Shown here piece by piece: positions 16,938 through 23,175 of a stretch of 64,000 bases of DNA. Position 1 is the first letter of the stretch. The number at the start of each line of letters is the position of its first letter. The position numbers and the translations under genes are program-made. The stretch comes from Actinopolymorpha singaporensis (GTDB lineage Bacteria; Actinomycetota; Actinomycetes; Propionibacteriales; Actinopolymorphaceae): the NCBI RefSeq assembly GCF_900104745.1, contig NZ_LT629732.1:4575981-4639980 (forward strand), written 5' to 3'. Below the pieces are notes generated by a model. It was not told the DNA's origin. It made no database searches and was given only the letters and a program-made list of their open reading frames with translations.

Positions 16938-18098
16938 CTAGCGATCCGGGCGTACCAGCCGGCCGCGCAACATCGCACTGACCGGCTCGTCGGGAAGGTC
17001 GGGCGGGCCGGCCCCGCCGACCTCGTCGGCGAACTCCACCTGGCCTCCCTGCTGCACGACCCGGGCGAGCAACTCGTCCACGAGGTCGTACACCGGGCGC
17101 AGCGGCCCGCCGCAGTGCGGGCAGCTCGCCACCGGCTTCGGTGTCAGCTCACCGCAGGTCTCGCAGTCGTAGCCCGCGACGACGGCGTCGCCACGTACGA
17201 CGAGCATCGCGGCCTGCCCGCGGTTGACCGCCTGCCCGCACGCCTCGATCCCGCTCACCGCGAGCCCGTTCGCCTCCCGGTCGGCGACCTCGGCCAGCAC
17301 CCGGCGTTCGTGCTCGCGCCGGCACCGGTCGCGGGCCCGGGCGCTGAGGTCGCGGACGTCGCCCGCGGTCATCGTGTGCGGGTCGACCACGAACGTACCC
17401 ACCAGGCGCCGTCGCACGGCGTCGGGTAGCTGGCCGACGAACTCCACGATGCCGACCTCGTGACCGCCGACGACCAGATCGCGGCCGTTGGCAGCCAGCA
17501 GCTTCTCGACTGTCGCGGCGGTCGACCGGTAGTGGCGCCGGGCGAGTTCGGCCGCCCGGTGGCGGGTGTTGTACTCCTCATAGCCTGCCCAGCCGGCGTG
17601 GGAGGCGTCCCGCACGCCGTCTCCGACCAGCTTGCTGACCGATTCGATGCTCTCGCCGTCCACCCGGAAGATCCACGCCTCGCGGCGTTCCACCACCACG
17701 ACGTAGTACGGCCGGGCGTGGTGGAGCGCCGACAGCAGTGGGCGCACGTACGGACGGGAGCCCGCCACCACCTGCGTGTGCACCGGCCAGGAGACGGGCA
17801 TGGCCTCCTTCAGGCCGAGGGACGGCGCGGCCAGCAGCGCCACGCCGTGGCCGAGCCAGTCCCGTACGTGCGTGGCGAGCGCCTCGTGCACCTGCGTACG
17901 GGCGTCGGCGAGCTCGCGCCGCACGGCGTGCGGCGCGTCCCGTGAGGAGTCGGCCTGCTCGGCGAGCAGGTTGTCCACCCGGACGAACATCTCCCGTACC
18001 GCGACCGCCTGGGCCGGTACGTCGACGTAGAGAGAGACCACCGCCCCGTCGGGGTCGCGGTAGCCGAGGAGCCGTTCCACCTGCCTGGCATCGATCAT
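16938..18098 (-). CDS. eRF1-like (baeRF-type) protein related to Rv2629
   Basis: 386 residues from the ATG at 18098 (an ATG at 18110 is the alternative). It belongs to the bacterial group related to archaeal/eukaryotic release factor 1. There is an N-terminal domain of about 130 residues, a central part with the VVVVERREAWIFRV strand pattern, and a C-terminal domain ending in a zinc-ribbon-like CETCGELTPKPVASCPHCGG. In M. tuberculosis the DosR-regulon protein Rv2629 is of this general type. Action on stalled ribosomes or peptidyl-tRNA is inferred from the fold alone. It follows the aldolase gene by 66 bp in the same direction, so they are likely one transcript. Confidence 0.75.
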   Translation of the reverse strand: MIDARQVERLLGYRDPDGAVVSLYVDVPAQAVAVREMFVRVDNLLAEQADSSRDAPHAVRRELADARTQVHEALATHVRDWLGHGVALLAAPSLGLKEAMPVSWPVHTQVVAGSRPYVRPLLSALHHARPYYVVVVERREAWIFRVDGESIESVSKLVGDGVRDASHAGWAGYEEYNTRHRAAELARRHYRSTAATVEKLLAANGRDLVVGGHEVGIVEFVGQLPDAVRRRLVGTFVVDPHTMTAGDVRDLSARARDRCRREHERRVLAEVADREANGLAVSGIEACGQAVNRGQAAMLVVRGDAVVAGYDCETCGELTPKPVASCPHCGGPLRPVYDLVDELLARVVQQGGQVEFADEVGGAGPPDLPDEPVSAMLRGRLVRPDR

Positions 18099-18164
18099 GC
18101 TCGCTCCCATGGAGCCTCAATGGGTCCGAAAGTTGTGCGGTTCGTGTGCGGTTCGCGCGCCGAG

Positions 18165-19058
18165 TCAGGGCGTCGGATACTTCGCGAGGATCACCTTGAG
18201 CTGGTCGACCAGGGCGAGCGCGTCGTCCCAGGGCCGCTGCCAGACGTTGCGGCCGAAGATCAGGCCGAGCGCCCCGGCGTCCATCGCCATCCGCGCCTTG
18301 TCCAGCATGGCCGCGTCGTCGGCCTTCTCCCCGCCCGAGACCAGCACGTAGGTGCGGCCGGCCGAACGCACGACCGACTCGATGGCCTGCGACGGGGTGA
18401 CGTCGGTGTCGTACTCCGCGCGCACCCCCTTCCGCAGCTCCGGACGGGGAAAGTTCACCTTGACGATGTCGGCGCCGAGTTCGGTGGCGGTGCGGGCGGC
18501 GTAGTCGACGGCGTAGAAGGAGTCCTTGCCGCCCTTGGCGTCGACCGCGGAGCCACGCGGATAGGCCCACACGATCAGCGGAAGGCCGTAGTGGTGGGCA
18601 TCCTCGCGTACCTGGCGAAACTGCGCGAAGTCGTCTTCCTGCGCGGGGGATCCGACATACATCGTGTATCCCACGGCGTCCGCGCCCAGCCGTACGGCGT
18701 CGGCCACGTCGGCGTTCAGCGGCGACACCGGGTGGTCGGCCGCGGGGATCTCCGTACGCCCGTTCAGCTTCAGGACCAGCGGCACCTCGCCGGCGTAGTC
18801 CCAGTAGAACTTCTCCGCCAGGCCGATCTGCACGGCGATGCCGTTGAAGCCGCCGCGCAGGGCGAGCTTGACGATGTAGGCGGGGTCGCCTGCTGCCGGG
18901 TTGGCGAAGAAGTCGCGCGGGCCGTGCTCGAGTCCCTGGTCGTAGGGCAGGAACATCGCGGTGCCGTTGCCGACGCCGTGCTGGTGGAGAATGCGGTGCA
19001 GGCGGGCCTTCTTGCCGGTGTTCAGGCCGAGTTGACGAAGCTGTGGGCGGCTGGCCAT
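18165..19058 (-). CDS. class I fructose-bisphosphate aldolase, archaeal (DhnA/FbaB) type
   Basis: 297 residues. Cleaves fructose 1,6-bisphosphate, or acts in the reverse direction in gluconeogenesis. The Schiff-base lysine is in ADIVKVNFP and the phosphate-binding end is in LVSGGEKA and GLIFGRNVWQRP. The WAYPRG motif and the DQGLEHGP opening are typical of the DhnA family. GGGAGG nine bases upstream supports the ATG. A DosR-box-like dyad lies 91-104 bp upstream (19149-19162), which would tie this glycolytic step to the dormancy response. The eRF1-like gene follows. Confidence 0.9.
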   Translation of the reverse strand: MASRPQLRQLGLNTGKKARLHRILHQHGVGNGTAMFLPYDQGLEHGPRDFFANPAAGDPAYIVKLALRGGFNGIAVQIGLAEKFYWDYAGEVPLVLKLNGRTEIPAADHPVSPLNADVADAVRLGADAVGYTMYVGSPAQEDDFAQFRQVREDAHHYGLPLIVWAYPRGSAVDAKGGKDSFYAVDYAARTATELGADIVKVNFPRPELRKGVRAEYDTDVTPSQAIESVVRSAGRTYVLVSGGEKADDAAMLDKARMAMDAGALGLIFGRNVWQRPWDDALALVDQLKVILAKYPTP

Positions 19059-19124
19059 CGTGGTGATCCTCCCCGCTGTGTCGATCTCAGGTCCCGCACA
19101 GGACCGGGCTCTTCTCCAGGTTTC

Positions 19125-19667
19125 TCAGCCGATGCCCCTGTTGGGACAGGGGCGAAGGTCCGGTCTGGCCCGGGCGCGGCGAGCCGTTCGGGTGAGTGGC
19201 GGCGCACGAAGTCGAAGATCCCGCCAGGGTAGACCGGGCGGAACAGCAGCGAGATTCCGGCGAACAGCTCCAGCAGCCCGATCTGGCCGAGTCCCATCCG
19301 CCCGGACCCGGCCGAACCTGAATGGCGGGTATTTGTCACAACCGAGCACGAGGGCGTAGAACGCCACCCGCCAACTCCATCGCAAAACACCCTCGGTGAA
19401 GCCGAAGATCTGCGGCGGATAGCGGCCGGTGAAAAGTACGGCAATTCCGGCGACCACGGTCAGGACCAGCGTGATCAACCACAAAATCCACAGGGTCACG
19501 AAATGTGGAATGGCAGGAATCCACTTCACCGGCCACAGCCACCGGGACAGTTCCGGCTGCAGGTGACCTTCGATTCGCAGCGGATACCGACGGTGTGGTT
19601 GATCCGCGTGATCCGGATCCGGTCGATCCGAGTGATATGGCCGATCTGGCTGGTTCGGGCCCACCAT
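19125..19667 (-). pseudogene. decayed DUF4389 membrane protein gene
   Basis: The N-terminal DUF4389 unit is intact from the ATG at 19667 (after AAGGAGGGA): YPLRIEGHLQPELSRWLWPVKW, then two hydrophobic segments and FTGRYPPQIFGF...RVAFYALVLG. Family members normally carry a second such unit. Here the frame runs into low-complexity residues after CDKYPPFRFG, while a piece of the second unit (GLLELFAGISLLF, PVYPGGIFDF) is readable in another frame at about 19200-19330. A deletion plus a frameshift best explains this. The neighbour upstream on the same strand is the membrane protein at 19684. Confidence 0.6.
19149..19162. promoter_or_regulatory. DosR-box-like dyad upstream of the aldolase gene
   Basis: GGGGC-GAAG-GTCCG matches 10 of 14 positions of the DosR box core and shares GGGCGAAGG with the sites at 7461 and 23136. 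An additional half-site (TTGGGAC) lies just to the left at 19141-19147. It lies 91-104 bp before the aldolase ATG and overlaps the degraded end of the DUF4389 gene. By-eye assignment. Confidence 0.5.
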
Positions 19668-19683
19668 CACAGCTCCCTCCTTC

Positions 19684-20427
19684 TCAGCGGATGCGGTCGG
19701 TGACGTCGTACGGGTGACGCCGGCAGTGACGCCGGCCGGGGGGAGCACGGTGGACAACCGTAAGGCCCACCGCCGCGAGCAGTACGCCGCCGGCCAGGAA
19801 CGCGGCGAGCACGGGCCACCGCGGCCACTGCGGCGTACCGACCGACATGCGGACGTCCACACCGCGGCCGGCGTCGGCGTTCATCACCACGAGCTCCCAC
19901 TCGCCGCGACGCAGGGGCCAGGTGAGGGTCCGCGCACCGGGCCCGACCGACCATGCGGCCCAGATCCCTTGCTGGGCTGGGACTCCTACCCGGCGACCGG
20001 CCGCGACAGGCGCGTACCGTACCCCGACCGGCGACCCTCGGAAGTCGGCGTGTGCGACTCCTGTCCCGGCCAGGTACTTCGCCAGGTCGGCCGACCTGGC
20101 GATCCCGACGAACACCGGTCCGCCGTCCACCCGAGCCGCTGTGATCCTTGCTGCGTCGGCGCGCCGGGAGATGAGCCGGTCGAGGGCGCGTGGTGGCTGC
20201 CGCAGCTCGCGCTGGCCGGCGACGAGCGCGGTCGAGGGCACCGCGAGGCGGGTGCCCGCCTGCCCCGTCTGTGAGCTCGGCCACCGCGCGAGCTCACCCC
20301 AGGCTGACACCAGCCCGGGCAGGCCCAGCGCGATCCCGGCGAGCAGGGCAACTCCGGCCGAGACGCGCCGGGTGCGACCCCGGTCAGGTGCGCCCGTTGC
20401 CGAGTTCCCCTCGAACCAGATCCTCAC
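19684..20427 (-). CDS. membrane protein of unknown function
   Basis: About 247 residues if started at the GTG at 20427; an in-frame GTG at 20502 would extend it, but the sequence between contains a promoter-like TAGGTAT and no ribosome site. One transmembrane segment near the N terminus (VALLAGIALGLPGLVSAW) and one near the C terminus (PVLAAFLAGGVLLAAVGLTVV) flank an extracytoplasmic domain rich in beta-strand pattern (GEWELVVMNADAGRGVDVRMSVG). I do not recognise a named family. The gene is 16 bp upstream of the DUF4389 gene and probably shared an operon with it. Confidence 0.65.
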   Translation of the reverse strand: MRIWFEGNSATGAPDRGRTRRVSAGVALLAGIALGLPGLVSAWGELARWPSSQTGQAGTRLAVPSTALVAGQRELRQPPRALDRLISRRADAARITAARVDGGPVFVGIARSADLAKYLAGTGVAHADFRGSPVGVRYAPVAAGRRVGVPAQQGIWAAWSVGPGARTLTWPLRRGEWELVVMNADAGRGVDVRMSVGTPQWPRWPVLAAFLAGGVLLAAVGLTVVHRAPPGRRHCRRHPYDVTDRIR

Positions 20428-20625
20428 AACGCCGCCGAAAAACAGGCTTAGTGCCCGGGGAAAATACCTACGAACATGGACCCACGCTATCGACCGGGAC
20501 ACCGCCCACGGGAGGGTTCGTTTTCAATCCGAATTCAGTTTGTCGACGGACAGCCCGCGGGGAGCTTTCTCCAGTCAGCAAAAACTGAGACCGGCCTGCT
20601 CAGGCAACCAAGGGAGTGACACAAA

Positions 20626-21213
20626 GTGTCGAGGAAATACCTCGGAAAGGTCGCAGCCGGCGGCGCACTGGCCAGCGCGGCGCTGTTCGTGGCCACCCCC
20701 GTCATCGCGTCGGCGAGCGTCACGCCGTCCACCTGGGGTGGCGGCCACAAGGAACAGCACAGCTTCGTCAAGACCTTCCCGAGGTGGGTCCACCCCGGTG
20801 ACGAGGTGAAGATCATCGAGGTGTGCTCGGGGGAGCTGGAGTACGCCAAGGTCTGGTCCAAGACGACCGGCAAGGTCGAGCTCGAGCCCTGGCAGCCGGA
20901 CGAGATGGTCGACAGCGCGGCACCAGACGAGCACGGCAACGGCGACCACGGCGAGAAGCACTTCGTGTACGTCGGCAAGGCCCAGATCAAGGGCGACGCC
21001 CGCCCGGGCCGGTACAAGGTTCGCGGCGACTGCGGCTACGGCACGATCAAGGTCGTGCCTGAGACTCCGGAGGGCCCGGTGGCCGGTGGTGACGGTGGCG
21101 TGACCGGCGCCGGCACCGACCTCGCGGCCGGCGGTGCCGCTGCGCTGGCGGGGGCCGCGCTCGGCGGCGTCTTCATGGTTCGCCGGAGGCGGACCGATGG
21201 GGCGCAGGCCTGA
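20626..21213 (+). CDS. secreted, membrane-anchored protein next to a sortase
   Basis: 195 residues from a GTG preceded by AAGGGAG. Layout: signal peptide to about residue 31 (ending IASAS), a folded domain with two cysteines (EVCSGE, RGDCGYG), a Gly/Ala-rich hydrophobic stretch (LAAGGAAALAGAALGGVF) and a basic tail MVRRRR. That is the order of a sortase substrate, but no LPxTG-like pentapeptide is visible before the hydrophobic stretch. The next gene, a class F-type sortase, overlaps it by 17 bp, so the two proteins probably act together at the cell surface. Confidence 0.72.
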   Translation: MSRKYLGKVAAGGALASAALFVATPVIASASVTPSTWGGGHKEQHSFVKTFPRWVHPGDEVKIIEVCSGELEYAKVWSKTTGKVELEPWQPDEMVDSAAPDEHGNGDHGEKHFVYVGKAQIKGDARPGRYKVRGDCGYGTIKVVPETPEGPVAGGDGGVTGAGTDLAAGGAAALAGAALGGVFMVRRRRTDGAQA

Positions 21214-21961
21214 CCAGGTGACGAGCGAGGCCGGCGGCCGGCGCGGGAAACTGCGCCGCACTGTCGGCTTCGGCCTCGTCACCCTGCTCGGGCTCGCCGG
21301 AGCGACCATGCTGGTCGCTGCGTTCAACCTGCCCGCGGACCGGCCTCCGATGCCCGCCGGCGACGCCGCACCGGCGTTCCTGGCCACCCCCACGACCGCT
21401 TCACCGGCGAGCCCTTCACCGGCGACCGGCGCCACCGCGACGCCCACACCCTCGGCCTCGCCCACCGGGTTGCCGCCTTCGACGCCGGTGAGTCTTGCCA
21501 TCCCGCGCATCGGCGTGGACACCAAGCTCCTGCAGCTCGGCCTGAACAAGGACAACACCATCCAGGTACCGACGCCCGAACGCGCCAATCTCGCGGGGTG
21601 GTACAAGTACGGGCCCACTCCCGGTGAGATCGGCAACACCGTGATCGTCGGGCACGTCGACTCGGTGAAGCTCGGCCGCGCGGTCTTCTTCCGGCTCGGC
21701 CAACTCCGGCCCGGCGACAAGCTCAGCGTCGTCCGCACGGACGGGTTGACCGTGCCGTACCGCGTGGACGGGGTGAAGGCGTACCCGAAGGCGAACTTCC
21801 CGACGGACCTCGTCTACGGCGCCTCGGACAAGTCGTCGTTACGCCTCGTCACCTGCGGCGGGCCCTGGTCGAAGACGACGTCCTACCGGGACAACATCAT
21901 CGTCTTCGCGACCCAGTCCTCTCCTGCCCGAAAGGCAGCCCAGGTAGCCCGGGCCAGGTAG
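21197..21961 (+). CDS. class F-type sortase
   Basis: 254 residues. An N-terminal membrane segment (FGLVTLLGLAGATMLVAAF) is followed by a Pro/Thr/Ser linker and a sortase beta-barrel. The catalytic residues are all present: His in NTVIVGHVDS, Cys in LVTCGG and Arg in TSYRDN. GGAGG seven bases before the ATG at 21197 fixes the start inside the end of the preceding gene. Class E/F sortases in actinobacteria usually have unknown substrates; the overlapping secreted protein is the obvious candidate here. Confidence 0.9.
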   Translation: MGRRPDQVTSEAGGRRGKLRRTVGFGLVTLLGLAGATMLVAAFNLPADRPPMPAGDAAPAFLATPTTASPASPSPATGATATPTPSASPTGLPPSTPVSLAIPRIGVDTKLLQLGLNKDNTIQVPTPERANLAGWYKYGPTPGEIGNTVIVGHVDSVKLGRAVFFRLGQLRPGDKLSVVRTDGLTVPYRVDGVKAYPKANFPTDLVYGASDKSSLRLVTCGGPWSKTTSYRDNIIVFATQSSPARKAAQVARAR

Positions 21962-21977
21962 GCAGAGCCGGTTCGGG

Positions 21978-22259
21978 TCAGCGGTGCAGGTCTGCCGGGC
22001 GGGCGGTGACGCCCTCGATGTCGTCGGCGGCGGCGTGCAGCAGCCGGTGCGCGAGCTCGGACAGCGCACGCGCGACCGCCAGCTCGTCGCCGATCTCCGG
22101 CACGCTCGGATCCGCCGGATTACGGCGGGCCCGGCCGGCGCCGGACAGGTGCGTCCGGTCACCGGAGACCAGCCGGGCCTCCGCGCGGGTCTGGCCGTCG
22201 TGCTCGTCGATGAAGATGTCGACGTTCCAGTGCTTGGTGACTTGTGCGGTCTCGGTCAT
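21978..22259 (-). CDS. Rv1738-like (DUF1876) small stress protein
   Basis: 93 residues from the ATG at 22259, supported by AGGAG. Very close to M. tuberculosis Rv1738, one of the most hypoxia-induced DosR-regulon proteins: [48 protein letters not shown] and a C-terminal HDIE/DDIEGVT stretch all align. Rv1738 resembles ribosome hibernation factors in structure, and that role is proposed, not proven. A DosR-box-like dyad lies 93-106 bp upstream. The longer in-frame extension up to 22436 is intergenic. Confidence 0.92.
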   Translation of the reverse strand: MTETAQVTKHWNVDIFIDEHDGQTRAEARLVSGDRTHLSGAGRARRNPADPSVPEIGDELAVARALSELAHRLLHAAADDIEGVTARPADLHR

Positions 22260-22351
22260 CGTGGTCTCCTGCGACTCCTGGCCCCTGTCAGGCCGTGGTT
22301 GACACGCGCCCCTTCCCTCGCAGTCCAGCCCGACCTGGTGCGAGCCGGACA

Positions 22352-22365
22352 GGGGCGTTCGGCCG
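22352..22365. promoter_or_regulatory. DosR-box-like dyad upstream of the Rv1738-like gene
   Basis: GGGGC-GTTC-GGCCG matches 9 of 14 positions of the DosR box core. A further half-site (CGGAC on the minus strand, ending near 22374) continues the series at the same 9-bp step, so three half-sites may be present. It lies 93-106 bp before the ATG. By-eye assignment. Confidence 0.4.
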
Positions 22366-22532
22366 TACGGTCCGACCCTTTGGTCACGGTCGGCGAACCG
22401 CCCGGACCAACTGCGCACGCCGAGCCCGCTGAGCAAGCCAGGAACAAGCAGGAGGCCGCGAAAGCCGGAAGGGGCAAGCGGGAAAGGCCACGAAGGCCGA
22501 GGGCATGACGGCCGGCAGGACGCCGAGAGGAA

Positions 22533-22564
22533 CAGGTGCGGCCCGTGCGCGCGGGCCGCACCTG
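22533..22564. terminator. strong stem-loop downstream of hsp20
   Basis: A perfect 13-bp stem (CAGGTGCGGCCCG paired with CGGGCCGCACCTG) encloses the 6-base loop TGCGCG. It begins 46 bp after the hsp20 stop on the minus strand. No T-run follows, which is common for terminators in GC-rich actinobacteria. It would separate hsp20 transcription from the Rv1738-like gene. Confidence 0.7.
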
Positions 22565-22610
22565 CCGCATCGGACGCCCCCCGGAGCCGATGCGGGTCCC
22601 CCCATCCCCC

Positions 22611-23057
22611 TCAGCCGGTGCGCTGCACCGGAATCGCGCGCGCCTCCGGGCGTTTCTGGCTCACAGGCATCCGAACCTCGAGGATGCCGTCGGTGTAGCG
22701 CGCACTGACCTCGGACTCGTCGGCTCCCTCGGGCAGGGCGAGCCGGCGGGTGAACTTTCCGTAACGGAACTCGGTGCGTCCGCGCTCGCGCTTCTCCTCC
22801 TGGCGCTCGGCGTGGATCACCAGCATGCCGTTGTCGATCTGGAGGTCGATGTCCTTGTCGGGGTCCAGTCCCGGGAGTTCCGCCCGGGCGACGAAGGTGC
22901 CGTCCTCGTCGATGAACTCCTCCACGCGGATCCCCCGCATCCCCGCGGTTGCCGGCCAGTTGGTCCAGGTCAGCGATTCGGGAAGGTTCTCCGCCCAGTC
23001 CAGCAGGTCTGGCAGCGAACGGCGTTCGCGCCGGACCTCGGGTGTCCCACCTGTCAT
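22611..23057 (-). CDS. Hsp20/alpha-crystallin small heat shock protein (HspX/Acr-like)
   Basis: 148 residues, the size of M. tuberculosis HspX/Acr. The alpha-crystallin domain (about residues 45-135) starts RVEEFIDEDGTFVARAELPGLDP and ends YTDGILEVRMPV, with the GILEV-type motif conserved. GAGGAGG before the ATG fixes the start. An ATP-independent chaperone holding unfolded proteins during stasis is the family role. A DosR-box-like dyad lies 79-92 bp upstream and a strong stem-loop follows the gene, so it is probably a single transcription unit. Confidence 0.92.
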   Translation of the reverse strand: MTGGTPEVRRERRSLPDLLDWAENLPESLTWTNWPATAGMRGIRVEEFIDEDGTFVARAELPGLDPDKDIDLQIDNGMLVIHAERQEEKRERGRTEFRYGKFTRRLALPEGADESEVSARYTDGILEVRMPVSQKRPEARAIPVQRTG

Positions 23058-23135
23058 ACCGATCGCCTCCTCAGTCGTACATCAGCCCATCACCGCGGGC
23101 CCCGCGCCCAGCAGGGTCCACCGGCCCGGGAGTGG

Positions 23136-23149
23136 GGGTCCTTCGCCCG
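23136..23149. promoter_or_regulatory. DosR-box-like dyad upstream of hsp20
   Basis: Read on the gene strand, CGGGC-GAAG-GACCC matches 9 of 14 positions of the DosR box core. A GGGAC half-site precedes it at the same 9-bp step (GGGAC-CGTT-CGGGC-GAAG-GACCC, 23136-23158), giving three half-sites in a row. It lies 79-92 bp before the hsp20 ATG, in the 118-bp gap after hypF. By-eye assignment. Confidence 0.5.
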
Positions 23150-23175
23150 AACGGTCCCGATGTCCGGTAATTCGG

